A stretch of DNA of 64,000 nucleotides from Chryseobacterium sp. S0630 (GCF_024158915.1 NZ_JAMZGF010000001.1:1-64000); one strand, 5' to 3'; positions 1 to 8,258 are shown, counted from the stretch's first letter. Notes: generated from the sequence alone by a model not told the origin. A program made the numbers and translations.

Positions 1-80
1 CTCACGATTAGAATGTAAGAGATAAGTTCTGCAAAGTTCTATAATACATTATTATAAGGACTGGAATATAAGTGATTTAT

Positions 81-120
81 AATCAGTATGTACGGGTATT
101 CGTGCATACTGATTTTTTTT
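81..120 (+). terminator. Rho-independent terminator of a gene left of the window
   Basis: A 10-bp perfect stem (AATCAGTATG / CATACTGATT) with a 14-nt loop is followed by a run of T. It closes a plus-strand transcript entering from the left. No gene is recognisable in bases 1-80. Confidence 0.75.
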
Positions 121-194
121 AAGTGGAAATACATTTCAGGAAAAAATGTGTTTTTGTTCGATCCAAAAAAAGATATTTCGATTGAAGTGAATTT

Positions 195-202
195 TATTTT
201 TG
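195..202 (+). promoter_or_regulatory. Flavobacterial -7 box upstream of the TlpA-like gene
   Basis: TATTTTTG matches the Bacteroidota -7 consensus TAnnTTTG and lies 34 bp before the ATG at 237. No well-spaced -33 TTG was found, so this is a motif match only. It argues against the upstream in-frame TTG at 207 as start. Confidence 0.4.
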
Positions 203-236
203 TATATTGTTGAATTATAGTTATTTGCGTTTTATA

Positions 237-725
237 ATGAAAAATTTAATAAAAATATTAGCCATGATCCTATTCTGCTCGCTTTTCAAAGCCCAGCAGA
301 CCAATGTTTCTGTTGTGAAATATGAAGATCTGGAAAAGAGAATTCAACAGGAAAAAGATAAATTGCTTGTGGTCAACTTCTGGTCTACAACCTGTAGACC
401 GTGTGTAAAAGAGCTTCCTTATTTTATGGATATTAATGCAAAATATGCAGATAATCAGAAGTATAAGATGATTTTGGTTTCACTGGACAGGTTGGCCGAT
501 AAAGAAAGAGTCTTGAAGTTCATTAAAAATAAAAATCTGACCGCTGAAGTACTTTTGTTAGATGATATCAAAAGAATGAACACCTGGATTCCAAGATTTG
601 AAAAAGACTGGGACGGAAATATTCCGGTAACGTTGTTCTACAAAAACGGATCAAAAATCCATTTCAATGACGGTGAAATGAGCAAAGAAGATTTGGAAAA
701 AACAATTAAAGAAAATCTACAATAA
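237..725 (+). CDS. TlpA-like thioredoxin-fold protein, exported
   Basis: A 162-aa thioredoxin-like protein. It opens with a signal peptide (residues 1-20, MKNLIKILAM then a hydrophobic stretch ending KAQ). A thioredoxin active site C53-R-P-C56 sits in the context NFWSTTCRPCVKEL, followed by a conserved IPVTLFY segment (cis-Pro loop) near residue 130. Family knowledge: TlpA/ResA-type proteins act in the periplasm in thiol-disulfide exchange. The ATG at 237 was chosen over the TTG at 207 because it starts directly at the signal peptide. Only 11 bp separate it from a second thioredoxin-fold gene, so the two probably form a redox operon. The substrate is unknown. Confidence 0.85.
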   Translation: MKNLIKILAMILFCSLFKAQQTNVSVVKYEDLEKRIQQEKDKLLVVNFWSTTCRPCVKELPYFMDINAKYADNQKYKMILVSLDRLADKERVLKFIKNKNLTAEVLLLDDIKRMNTWIPRFEKDWDGNIPVTLFYKNGSKIHFNDGEMSKEDLEKTIKENLQ

Positions 726-736
726 ATAATTAAATT

Positions 737-1393
737 ATGAAAAACCTGAAAATTTTAATGACCGCATGCATCGTTGGGCTGGGATTACTAAGCTTTACAG
801 CGAAAGATCATGATAGAAATATTAGTCAGAAAATGGACGTTTCATCGGTAAAAGGCTATGAAGTAGGGGACGAAGCCGCCGATTTTAAGCTTAAAAATAT
901 TGATGGGAAAATGGTTTCCCTCAGTGATTTTAAAAGTGCAAAGGGATTCATTGTAGTATTTACCTGTAATCACTGTCCTTATGCAAAAAAATATGAGGAC
1001 AGAATCATTGAGCTGGATAAAAAATATAAGGCTCAGGGCTATCCGGTAATTGCCATTAATCCTAATGATCCCAATGTACAGCCGGAAGATGGCTATCAGC
1101 AGATGATTGAAAGAGCAAAGCAGAAAGGATTTACTTTCCCCTATCTGGCAGATGAAGGGCAGAAAATTTATCCGCAGTACGGAGCAACAAAAACTCCGCA
1201 TGTTTTTGTACTGAAAAAAGAAAACGGAAAGAATATTGTAAAGTACATTGGTGCTATCGACAACAATTATGACAATCCGAATGATGTTTCAGAATATTAT
1301 GCTCAGGATGCCGTAAATGCTCTGATCAAAGGGGAACCGGTGAAAATGACCAAAACAGTAGCCATTGGATGTACAATCAAAGTAAAGAAATAA
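737..1393 (+). CDS. Thioredoxin family protein (AhpC/TSA-redoxin type)
   Basis: A 218-aa redoxin with an N-terminal hydrophobic export segment (residues 4-22). A typical redoxin start follows (YEVGDEAADFKLKNIDGK, residues 41-58), then the motif TCNHCPYAKKYE with C77 and C80. The CNHC-P-YAK motif is characteristic of a bacterial thioredoxin-like subfamily whose physiological substrate is not settled. TPHVFVL near residue 155 is the cis-Pro region. It lies 11 bp behind the TlpA-like gene and ahead of a strong terminator, which supports a two-gene operon for envelope redox work. It could act as a thiol peroxidase or as a reductase; the sequence does not decide. Confidence 0.85.
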   Translation: MKNLKILMTACIVGLGLLSFTAKDHDRNISQKMDVSSVKGYEVGDEAADFKLKNIDGKMVSLSDFKSAKGFIVVFTCNHCPYAKKYEDRIIELDKKYKAQGYPVIAINPNDPNVQPEDGYQQMIERAKQKGFTFPYLADEGQKIYPQYGATKTPHVFVLKKENGKNIVKYIGAIDNNYDNPNDVSEYYAQDAVNALIKGEPVKMTKTVAIGCTIKVKK

Positions 1394-1416
1394 TATATTT
1401 GCCTGTATAAAATAAG

Positions 1417-1446
1417 ATCGGTGTTCTTAGAATACCGATTTTTTAT
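1417..1446 (+). terminator. Terminator after the redox operon
   Basis: The stem ATCGGT-g-TTCT / AGAA-t-ACCGAT with an internal mismatch and a tiny loop is followed by TTTTTTAT. It closes the two-gene thioredoxin operon. Confidence 0.8.
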
Positions 1447-1465
1447 GCCTTAAACTCAATTTGAA

Positions 1466-1867
1466 ATGAAATTCCAGTTCAGCCTGAAGTATCTGCTTCT
1501 TACCGTATTTATTTTTCTTGTAGAAGTATTGATTGCCACCAAACTAAGTGATATTTTCTTCGTGAGAGCTTATCTTGGAGACGTTATTGTGGTGATGCTT
1601 CTTTATACCTTTGTAAAAAGTTTTTTAAAAGTAAATGATCAGAAACTGATTCTGGGAATTCTGATTTTTTCATTGATGGTAGAATTTGCACAGTATTTCA
1701 ATATTGCAGAAAAACTAGGCTTCCGTCCTGGAAGCCTGATGTATATTGTTATTGGAAATTCTTTCTCCTGGATAGATAATCTTTGCTATGCTGTAGGCTG
1801 CCTGATTCTCTATCTTATCGTAAAAATGACAAACAGTGATGGCTTAACCTCAACCCCTAATCCCTAG
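1466..1867 (+). CDS. DUF2809 membrane protein
   Basis: A 133-aa protein with four predicted membrane helices (about residues 8-27, 35-52, 62-80 and 98-120). The pattern KYLLLTVFIFLVEVLIA then RAYLGDVIVVMLLY, with VEFAQYF in the third helix, is typical of DUF2809. The function of the family is unknown. The last residues (LTSTPNP) and the stop codon are encoded inside a heptamer repeat array at 1855-1917, so the true ancestral C-terminus may have been altered by that array. Single gene between a terminator and a convergent operon. Confidence 0.85.
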   Translation: MKFQFSLKYLLLTVFIFLVEVLIATKLSDIFFVRAYLGDVIVVMLLYTFVKSFLKVNDQKLILGILIFSLMVEFAQYFNIAEKLGFRPGSLMYIVIGNSFSWIDNLCYAVGCLILYLIVKMTNSDGLTSTPNP

Positions 1868-1917
1868 TCCCTAGTCCCTACCACCTACCACCTGCAACCT
1901 GCCACCTATTATCTATC
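1855..1917. repeat. Degenerate 7-bp tandem repeat array bridging two convergent stop codons
   Basis: Nine consecutive heptamers in exact 7-bp phase: CCCTAAT, CCCTAGT, CCCTAGT, CCCTACC, ACCTACC, ACCTGCA, ACCTGCC, ACCTATT, ATCTATC. The array begins inside the end of the DUF2809 gene, contains its stop codon, and reaches the stop codon of the convergent YARHG gene. Confidence 0.85.
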
Positions 1918-2833
1918 TCCCAAAACTGTCATATTTATCCTCAGCATACTTGGTAAAACGGTTCAGAAGAGCCACATTTTCCTTTTCCATAGGCGAAAGA
2001 TCATTATCTACATTGCTGGAAACCGGGATGTACCAGTCTGTCTGCTCAAAGAAATTTCTGTAGGTTTCTTTTTTGAAAGAGTAGCCATGTCTTGCAAATA
2101 CGGAATTTTTGATGATCTCAAGATCTAGTTTTCTTAAATTTTTAAGATCTTTTTCCGTCAGTTTTTGCTTCGATGCATTCAGTTTGAAGATGGCTTCTGA
2201 AGCGATACGGTTTTTAGAGGTTTTATAACTTTCTGTTTTTCCGGTTTCTTCATCGGTGTATTTTTCAGTAAACTCTTTAGGATTTGACCAGTCTACCAGA
2301 TCAGAATCCTTATCCAGCATAAAGTTAGGGTTATAAACAAACTCTTTTTTGGTCAATTTAAGTGTTTTTGAAGGAGCTTTAACGCTTGTTTTATCAAAAG
2401 CATTCCACTTTCCGGTTAAGCTGTCTCCTTTCAATTTTACTTCAAATCTTCCATCTGTTTTGTCATTGCCGGGTTCATCCAGTACAAAAGAAGCGGTTGA
2501 TGCATTGAAAACTCCTCTGAATGGTCGTTGATTACCATTCACGATACTTTGTCCGTAAACACTGTCTTTGGTAATTCTGTTGATCTTTAAAGAAATTCTT
2601 TTGTAGTTACTGACATCATATTCTGAGCCGTCTGTTGGGTCAACTACCTTTTCCATGCCGGCAAATTCACCCGTGTAAATTCCGTAATATTCTTTGTGAA
2701 CCTCGGGGATTACCACAGAGTCTTTCTTTGCAGTCAGAGAATCTTTTCCTGATTCAGTAGTCTTTCCCTCTTTTTTGCAGCTTAACAGAGAAACTGTAAG
2801 CAGGGAAATGAGTGTGTAATTTAGAATTTTCAT
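1913..2833 (-). CDS. YARHG-domain lipoprotein
   Basis: A 306-aa exported lipoprotein. The signal peptide ends in the lipobox LLSC (Cys19), followed by a charged linker. The middle (about 45-160) is beta-rich and starts YYGIYTGEFAGM. The C-terminal part holds a YARHG-like domain (about 225-295) with the signature VFARHGYSFKKETYRNFF. YARHG domains occur in extracytoplasmic proteins of unknown function, often with lipoprotein anchors. Its start overlaps the end of the DUF2306 gene by 4 bp, so the two are translationally coupled and last in a five-gene minus-strand operon. Confidence 0.85.
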   Translation of the reverse strand: MKILNYTLISLLTVSLLSCKKEGKTTESGKDSLTAKKDSVVIPEVHKEYYGIYTGEFAGMEKVVDPTDGSEYDVSNYKRISLKINRITKDSVYGQSIVNGNQRPFRGVFNASTASFVLDEPGNDKTDGRFEVKLKGDSLTGKWNAFDKTSVKAPSKTLKLTKKEFVYNPNFMLDKDSDLVDWSNPKEFTEKYTDEETGKTESYKTSKNRIASEAIFKLNASKQKLTEKDLKNLRKLDLEIIKNSVFARHGYSFKKETYRNFFEQTDWYIPVSSNVDNDLSPMEKENVALLNRFTKYAEDKYDSFGR

Positions 2834-3468
2834 ATAAGTTTTTTTGTGATTAAATATTCAATAATAAGGATGTTGGGAATCCAGCCCAGCCATGCAATGA
2901 TCTGATAGACCTCCATAGGATTGGGATGAAATAAATATACAATAATTACCTTCCACATTCTCAGGGTAATAGCAGATAGTGTAAAAGCAAAACTCCGCCA
3001 CATCCACTGTTTGTGTTCTTTAAACCTTTTCTGTCTTGCCAGCTGATAGGCTTTCAACGTTGAAAACCACCATAAAAAGCCTAAAATAACAAAAGAAATC
3101 TTTGAAAAAAGACCTCCGTTGGCAAATATTCCCATATAAATTCCCGAAGGTGCTGCACAGATCAGAATGAGAAAAATATACGCTTTTCCCATATTCCTGT
3201 GGAAATTTTTGAGTCCAAAATTCTTTCTGAGCAAAGCAAGAAAACCCGAAAGAAGCACAAAAATGCTCGTATAAACATGAGTATAGAAAAACGTAAGATA
3301 TTCCGGTCTTTCTACCACTTCAGTCTGTTTAATCATCAGAAAACTGACTTCAGGATTAAAAGGAATGTATTCTAAGGTGATTTTCAGCATCAGCCAAAAG
3401 AAATACCCAAACCCTATGATTAGTAAGATTTTAAAGAAAACTGCAGTATTTCTTTTGGCAGAGAGCAT
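2830..3468 (-). CDS. DUF2306 membrane protein
   Basis: A 212-aa integral membrane protein with an N-terminal helix (12-31) and further helices near 66-82, 95-115, 122-140, 155-172 and 190-206. FYTHVYTSIFVLLSGFLALL followed by HRNMGKAYIF is the usual DUF2306 signature with conserved histidines. The family is uncharacterised; histidine placement within helices has suggested haem or metal binding, which is an inference. It overlaps the YARHG gene by 4 bp and follows the TonB-C-like gene by 1 bp. Confidence 0.85.
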   Translation of the reverse strand: MLSAKRNTAVFFKILLIIGFGYFFWLMLKITLEYIPFNPEVSFLMIKQTEVVERPEYLTFFYTHVYTSIFVLLSGFLALLRKNFGLKNFHRNMGKAYIFLILICAAPSGIYMGIFANGGLFSKISFVILGFLWWFSTLKAYQLARQKRFKEHKQWMWRSFAFTLSAITLRMWKVIIVYLFHPNPMEVYQIIAWLGWIPNILIIEYLITKKLI

Positions 3469-3469
3469 T

Positions 3470-3874
3470 TTAATAATTTTTAAAAGTCATAGGAACGTTA
3501 TATGTTGATTTAATGGCTTGCCCATTTTTAGTGGCGGGTTTCCATCTTTTTTTTAAAGCATTCATCACACGATCCATTTCTTTATTCATAGCACGGTTGT
3601 TTCCTGTTGTTGAAATAGAACTTATACTTCCGTCAGGATTAACATCAAAAGTTGTTAATGATTTCGATGTTCCAGATGCTTTTTCCAGACAGGAAAGATC
3701 GAAAACTTGACTGATATCCTGCATCAGAGCAGTCATTCCTCCTGGATATTCAACAGGTGTAGTAACTGTTTTTTCTGTGTTATTGTCTGGATTATAAGTG
3801 GTTTCTGGCTGGTTGGTTTGTGAAAATGCGAGTCCAAAACCAAGACACAAAGCGAAGGTTATTATTTTTTTCAT
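3470..3874 (-). CDS. Small exported protein with TonB C-terminal-like domain
   Basis: A 134-aa protein starting MKKIITFALCLGFGLAFSQ, a signal peptide cleaved about residue 19. The ATG at 3874 was chosen because the upstream in-frame start at 3919 would overlap the preceding gene and bury the signal peptide. The rest (50-134) resembles the TonB/TonB2 C-terminal fold: VEYPGGMTALMQ, then VNPDGSISSISTTG, then KKRWKPATKNGQAIKS. Such secreted single-domain TonB-C proteins are common in Bacteroidota; their partner is usually not known. It is 22 bp downstream of the hydrolase gene. Confidence 0.75.
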   Translation of the reverse strand: MKKIITFALCLGFGLAFSQTNQPETTYNPDNNTEKTVTTPVEYPGGMTALMQDISQVFDLSCLEKASGTSKSLTTFDVNPDGSISSISTTGNNRAMNKEMDRVMNALKKRWKPATKNGQAIKSTYNVPMTFKNY

Positions 3875-3896
3875 GATTAATATTATCGTATTCAGG

Positions 3897-5198
3897 TTAT
3901 TTATTTTCAAAGAAATCAATCACTAACTCATTGAATAATTCCGGTTTTTCTTCGGGAACATAATGATTGGCATTGGGGATAATAGCTAATTGTCCTTTTG
4001 GGATAGATTCTGCGATTTTTACGGTGTGTTCTGTTTTTATAAGATCATTATCACCAGCAATGATCAATGATGGACACTGAATTTTACTCAGGTCTTCATA
4101 CTTCCATTGGGGATACTTCAAATCCAGATTCAGAAGATCAATAAAGATATCGTTTTTGTGGTCTTTATTGTCTTTAGTAAGGCTTACGAGCATTTCTTTC
4201 ATGGATTTTAAATCATGATCTTTCACTCCTTCCGGAAAAATATTGGCACCTGAACAGGCAATTTTGTCTACCATTTCGGGGTATTTCATCGCCATAGACA
4301 GTGCGAGAATTCCTCCGTCACTCCAACCAATAATTTTTGTTTTTTTAATGTTCAGCTTCTCTAAAAACTGCTTAATATCCTCTGTCTGAATATCAAAAGT
4401 AAGTTCTTTCGTTTTGTCATAAGTAGATCTCCCTCTTTCGCGGCAATCGACAATGATCACTTTATATTTTTTAGCAAAGGTGTCCTTCTGGTTCATAAAG
4501 GCACTGATAGACTGGCCATTGCCATGAAGCATAAGTACAGGTTCTCCCTCTCCATAGGTTTCATAATATAATTTGATGCCATTAACATCCATAAATTTTC
4601 CTTCCGGCATTGTTCCGATAATACCACGACCTTTGATCAACAAAGATTTGCTGCCACTGAATGGTTGGTAATCCGAAGTTTCAATGGTAAAATTTTTTAC
4701 GTGCTTTATTTTTTGAGAATGGATTCCTTCAAACCAACCCTTTGAAGAGGCAATCTCTTTTTCAAAACCTGAATTTTCCAGCGGAACTTCAGTCCATTTT
4801 TTTGACTTTCCATCATTGACTTCCAACTTAAAATCATCAAAATAAAAATCCCCGTTATTTTGTGCAAAAGCTCCGATATTCATGGCCTTTGCAGATGGAT
4901 TGATGGTTCCTTTTATTTCGTAGGTTTTCCATTCATGGGTTACCTGGATTCCATAATATTGATTTTCAAAGAAACTCGTAGACTCATCTTTATTATTTAT
5001 TCTGCACCATAGCCCACAATTGGAACCATTGTCCTCATTGTCTTTTCTGATTTTTACCGTTATACGGAAGTTCCAATTCTGTTTATGCTCTATATTCACA
5101 GCTTGAGTGAATGATGTCCAGTCAGAGACAATCGTTTTTTCCTGACTGTATCCTAAAAAGAAGCAGAGTAGAAAAAAGAAACCGAATTTTTTTTTCAT
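3897..5198 (-). CDS. Exported alpha/beta hydrolase with N-terminal beta-sandwich domain
   Basis: A 433-aa two-domain protein. The signal peptide (1-18, MKKKFGFFFLLCFFLGYSQ) is followed by a beta-rich domain (about 20-200) resembling carbohydrate-binding/jelly-roll modules (GIQVTHEWKTYEIKG, DFYFDDFKLEV). Then comes an alpha/beta hydrolase (about 205-433). It shows the oxyanion strand VLMLHGNGQSIS, the nucleophile elbow GWSDGG, the acid in AGDNDLIK and the catalytic His in NANHYVPEE. The ATG at 5198 is preferred over one at 5270, which would run into the flavoprotein gene. The substrate is unknown. The family includes esterases and proline iminopeptidase-like enzymes. Confidence 0.85.
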   Translation of the reverse strand: MKKKFGFFFLLCFFLGYSQEKTIVSDWTSFTQAVNIEHKQNWNFRITVKIRKDNEDNGSNCGLWCRINNKDESTSFFENQYYGIQVTHEWKTYEIKGTINPSAKAMNIGAFAQNNGDFYFDDFKLEVNDGKSKKWTEVPLENSGFEKEIASSKGWFEGIHSQKIKHVKNFTIETSDYQPFSGSKSLLIKGRGIIGTMPEGKFMDVNGIKLYYETYGEGEPVLMLHGNGQSISAFMNQKDTFAKKYKVIIVDCRERGRSTYDKTKELTFDIQTEDIKQFLEKLNIKKTKIIGWSDGGILALSMAMKYPEMVDKIACSGANIFPEGVKDHDLKSMKEMLVSLTKDNKDHKNDIFIDLLNLDLKYPQWKYEDLSKIQCPSLIIAGDNDLIKTEHTVKIAESIPKGQLAIIPNANHYVPEEKPELFNELVIDFFENK

Positions 5199-5229
5199 GT
5201 ATTTAGTTTTTATTAAAAGTAATATTTTT

Positions 5230-6432
5230 TTACAAGTTGTTGAGATCCTGTGCAATAAGCCATCCTTCACTCCAGCATGCCTGGAAGTTGAATCCTCCGG
5301 TCACGGCATCGATATTCAAAACTTCTCCCGCAATATAGAAATTAGGAAGTAATTTTGAAGACATGTTTTTAAAGTTAATTTCCTTTAAATCAATGCCTCC
5401 GGCCGTTACGAACTCATCTTTGAATGTCGATTTTCCGGTTACCTGAAATTTTTTCTGGCAAAGATTTTCCAATATTTTTTGCATCTCTTTTCCGGAAATA
5501 TTGGCCACCTGTTTATTAAGATCAACTTTTGAGCTCTCTAAAATTTTCTGCCAGAATCTGTTGGTAATATCGAAGATCTTTGACTGTCCGATGGTTTTTT
5601 TAGGGTTGCTTTGCTTGAAATTATGGAACATTTCTTCCGCTTCATCCATTTCTATGGAAACGAAATTCACTTCAATTTCAAAGTTGTATTTAAGTTTTGC
5701 CAGACTTATGGCTTCCCATGCTGAAATTTTCAATACAGCAGGTCCGGAAAGTCCCCAGTGGGTAATTAGTAAGGGTCCGCTTTCTTCCGTTTTCAGTTTT
5801 GGAATTGAAATTCCGGCATTTTCAAAGCTTGTTCCCGGAAGATCTTTCAGCAATTCATCTTTAATATTGAAGGTGAAAAGCGAAGGAACAAGATCCACAA
5901 TCTTATGACCCAGATTTTCTACAATTTTTAATGATTTTGGAGAACTTCCGGTCGTATAAACGATATAATCTGCTTCAAAATCCCCTGAATTGGTCTTTAC
6001 AATATATTTTTCGTCCTGTTTTTCAATCTCTTTTACCGTACATTTTGTCTGAACTTTGACGTTTTTCTTTTGAGTTTCGTTCAGAAAAGTATTGATGATA
6101 GTCTGAGAAGAGTTACTTTCAGGGAAAGTTCTGTTATCATTTTCAATTTTCAAAGGAACGTTTCGTTGATCGAACCATTCCATCGTATCACCAGGTTGAA
6201 ATTTAGTAAAGACACTTAATAATTCTTTATTTCCACGGGGATAAAACTGAACCAATTCTCTGGGATCAAAGCATGCGTGAGTCACATTACAGCGTCCGCC
6301 TCCGGAAATTTTAACCTTCTGAAGGACATCTGAGTTCTGTTCTAAAATCGTAATTGTATATTTCTTTTCGTCAAGATTAGATGCACAGAAAAAGCCTGCA
6401 GCACCGCCTCCGATAATAATGATCTGTTTCAT
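5230..6432 (-). CDS. HI0933/YhiN-family flavoprotein (NAD(P)/FAD-dependent oxidoreductase)
   Basis: A 400-aa flavoprotein with an N-terminal dinucleotide-binding motif GGGAAGFFCA (residues 8-17) and the family hallmark KISGGGRCNVTH. The C-terminal FAD-contact segment is VTAGGIDLKEI, then FYIAGEVLNIDAVTGGFN. These features match the HI0933/YhiN (BaiN-like) family, which has one Rossmann FAD domain plus a beta-barrel insertion; its reaction is unknown in most bacteria. It is the first gene of the minus-strand operon and 31 bp before the hydrolase gene. A possible -7 box lies at 6466-6473. Confidence 0.9.
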   Translation of the reverse strand: MKQIIIIGGGAAGFFCASNLDEKKYTITILEQNSDVLQKVKISGGGRCNVTHACFDPRELVQFYPRGNKELLSVFTKFQPGDTMEWFDQRNVPLKIENDNRTFPESNSSQTIINTFLNETQKKNVKVQTKCTVKEIEKQDEKYIVKTNSGDFEADYIVYTTGSSPKSLKIVENLGHKIVDLVPSLFTFNIKDELLKDLPGTSFENAGISIPKLKTEESGPLLITHWGLSGPAVLKISAWEAISLAKLKYNFEIEVNFVSIEMDEAEEMFHNFKQSNPKKTIGQSKIFDITNRFWQKILESSKVDLNKQVANISGKEMQKILENLCQKKFQVTGKSTFKDEFVTAGGIDLKEINFKNMSSKLLPNFYIAGEVLNIDAVTGGFNFQACWSEGWLIAQDLNNL

Positions 6433-6465
6433 GTATATGTAATCCTATGCGGAAGATTATTTTTT

Positions 6466-6473
6466 CAAAAGTA
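6466..6473 (-). promoter_or_regulatory. Candidate -7 box for the flavoprotein operon
   Basis: CAAAAGTA on the plus strand reads TACTTTTG on the minus strand, a match to TAnnTTTG, 34 bp before the ATG at 6432. No clear -33 TTG was found at the usual spacing. Confidence 0.35.
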
Positions 6474-6500
6474 CAATTTTTATAAACCATCTTATTTGAG

Positions 6501-6508
6501 TATTTTTG
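6501..6508 (+). promoter_or_regulatory. Candidate -7 box for the thioesterase gene
   Basis: TATTTTTG matches TAnnTTTG. It lies 38 bp before the ATG at 6547 and downstream of the in-frame TTG at 6496, which supports the ATG as start. Confidence 0.4.
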
Positions 6509-6546
6509 AAGATTATAATTTTAATTATATCAAAAACGATTTTCAT

Positions 6547-7041
6547 ATGATTTTCTACCATAAATTTGAAGTAAGATGGAGCGATCTTGATGCTAATAAG
6601 CACCTGGCCAATTCATCGTATGTACAGTATTGTGCACAGGCCAGAATGGCTTTTATGACTAAAGAGAAAATGGGCGTTACCCAGCTGAGCAGATGGGGAA
6701 TAGGTCCGGTAATCCTGCATGAAAGATATTCTTTTTTCAAAGAAATCTATGCAGATCAGATCGTCATCGTAAGTGTAGAAATAGACGGATGTGCAGAAGA
6801 TTCTTCCATCTACCGTTTCGTACACAAGTTCTATACTCCGGACGGAATGCACTGTGCTACTGCAGAAGCTACAGGCGTATGGATTGATATGATGCTTAGA
6901 AAAATGACCACGCCACCGGATGATGTAGTGGAAGCAATGAATAAGTATAAAACCCCGGACACTGTTGTATTATCCAAAGAAGACTTCAAAAAGTTTCCTT
7001 TCCACCCACACAATATTGACCCGGCAGAACTTACTCAATAA
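6547..7041 (+). CDS. Acyl-CoA thioesterase (4HBT hotdog fold)
   Basis: A 164-aa hotdog-fold protein. The start VRWSDLDANKHLANSSYVQYCAQAR carries the family motif (R/D)xxDxxxHxNN-like, here DLDANKHLANS, with the catalytic Asp in the first helix region. The family hydrolyses acyl-CoA thioesters; the acyl chain cannot be read from the sequence. The ATG at 6547 fits the family start (MIFYHKFEVRW). A longer TTG-initiated form from 6496 would add 17 residues upstream of the domain and precede the likely promoter. Single gene followed by a heptamer repeat. Confidence 0.85.
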   Translation: MIFYHKFEVRWSDLDANKHLANSSYVQYCAQARMAFMTKEKMGVTQLSRWGIGPVILHERYSFFKEIYADQIVIVSVEIDGCAEDSSIYRFVHKFYTPDGMHCATAEATGVWIDMMLRKMTTPPDDVVEAMNKYKTPDTVVLSKEDFKKFPFHPHNIDPAELTQ

Positions 7042-7083
7042 TTCAAAGTTTAAAATTCAAGGTTTAATGTTTAAAGTTTGAGA
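7042..7083. repeat. Second 7-bp tandem repeat array
   Basis: Six heptamers in exact phase directly after the stop codon of the thioesterase: TTCAAAG, TTTAAAA, TTCAAGG, TTTAATG, TTTAAAG, TTTGAGA. Period and placement match the array at 1855-1917 although the unit sequence is different. Confidence 0.75.
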
Positions 7084-7136
7084 AGCAATTTTTATATCAT
7101 TCATACTTTTTACATTAGACATTAATACAAAAAATC

Positions 7137-8189
7137 ATGTTTGAAGATAAATCACAGGAGCTGACGCCCATTTCAAAATTAGGAGAATTCGGTCTTATTA
7201 AACATCTGACAGAGCATTTTCCTTTATCCAACGAATCTTCAGAGCTTGGAGTAGGAGATGATGCGGCAGTAATTAATCCTGACAACAAAAAAGTAGTTCT
7301 TACAACAGATGTATTGGCGGAAGGTGTGCACTTTAATTTAGGGTACGTTCCTTTAAAACATTTAGGTTATAAAGCGGTGGTGGTAAACCTAAGTGATATT
7401 GCTGCGATGAATGCAACACCTACACAGATATTGGTTTCCCTTGCAGTGTCTAACCGTTTTCCTGTGGAAGCATTGGAAGAGATCTATTCCGGAATTCAGG
7501 CAGCATGTGGAAGATATAAGGTTGACCTTATCGGAGGAGATACAACAAGTTCCAATTCAGGTCTGGTGATGAGCATTACCGCTGTAGGAATTGAAAATGA
7601 AGAAAACATCGTAAAAAGAAGCGGTGCAAAACCAAATGATCTTCTTGTTGTAACAGGAGATTTAGGAGGTGCCTATATGGGATTACAGATTCTGGAAAGA
7701 GAACATGCGGTTTATCTTGCTGATCCTAATATGCAACCGGAAATGGAAGGTTACGATTATATCCTTGAAAGACAGCTAAAGCCTGAAGCAAGAACAGACG
7801 TTAAAAAGATTCTGGAAGAACTGGATATTAAACCAACGTCTATGATTGATATTTCAGATGGTCTGGCTTCTGAAATCCTTCACCTTTCGGATCAATCCAA
7901 TGTAGGGTTCAGACTGTATGAGGAAAAAGTTCCGTTAGACAATCTTACGATCTCTACAGCAGATGAAATGAACTTAAATCCTGTAATGACGGCTTTAAGC
8001 GGTGGTGAAGATTATGAACTTTTATTCACCATTTCATCAGAAGATTTTGATAAAATTAAAAACCACCCTGACTTTACTATTATCGGGCATGCTGTAGAAA
8101 AAGAAGAAGGAAACTTTATGGTAGCCAGAGGATCTAACCAATTGGTAGCACTTACTGCTCAGGGATGGGATGCTTTTTTAAGTCAATAA
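7137..8189 (+). CDS. thiL: Thiamine-phosphate kinase ThiL
   Basis: A 350-aa protein of normal ThiL length. It phosphorylates thiamine monophosphate to thiamine diphosphate in the cytoplasm. Diagnostic segments: GEFGLIKHL near residue 16; GVGDDAAVI with the Mg-binding Asp pair; VLTTDVLAEGVHF; the helix motif VVVNLSDIAAMNA; GGDTTSS; ISDGLASEI and SGGEDYELLFT. This is a stand-alone gene with no other thiamine gene nearby. No TPP riboswitch was recognised upstream. Confidence 0.95.
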   Translation: MFEDKSQELTPISKLGEFGLIKHLTEHFPLSNESSELGVGDDAAVINPDNKKVVLTTDVLAEGVHFNLGYVPLKHLGYKAVVVNLSDIAAMNATPTQILVSLAVSNRFPVEALEEIYSGIQAACGRYKVDLIGGDTTSSNSGLVMSITAVGIENEENIVKRSGAKPNDLLVVTGDLGGAYMGLQILEREHAVYLADPNMQPEMEGYDYILERQLKPEARTDVKKILEELDIKPTSMIDISDGLASEILHLSDQSNVGFRLYEEKVPLDNLTISTADEMNLNPVMTALSGGEDYELLFTISSEDFDKIKNHPDFTIIGHAVEKEEGNFMVARGSNQLVALTAQGWDAFLSQ

Positions 8190-8224
8190 AATAGAAAAAT
8201 TATATTTAATTTTAAATATTGTAA

Positions 8225-8258
8225 GAAAACCGTAGTATTTTTTACTGCGGTTTTCGCT
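8225..8258 (+). terminator. Terminator after thiL
   Basis: GAAAACCG-TAGT and ACTG-CGGTTTTC form a stem of about 12 bp around an AT loop. The 3' T tract is short and interrupted (TTTTCGCTTT). Confidence 0.6.

Noticed and set aside
207..236. TTG start that would extend the TlpA-like protein by ten residues
   Set aside because: It places ten non-hydrophobic residues before a normal signal peptide and starts just behind the -7 box; the ATG at 237 fits better.
1855..1917. Possible CRISPR or telomere-like array
   Set aside because: Units are 7 bp with no spacers and drift in sequence; no cas genes are nearby.
7042..7136. TPP riboswitch ahead of thiL
   Set aside because: The gap holds the heptamer array and AT-rich sequence; no TPP-riboswitch core was recognised.
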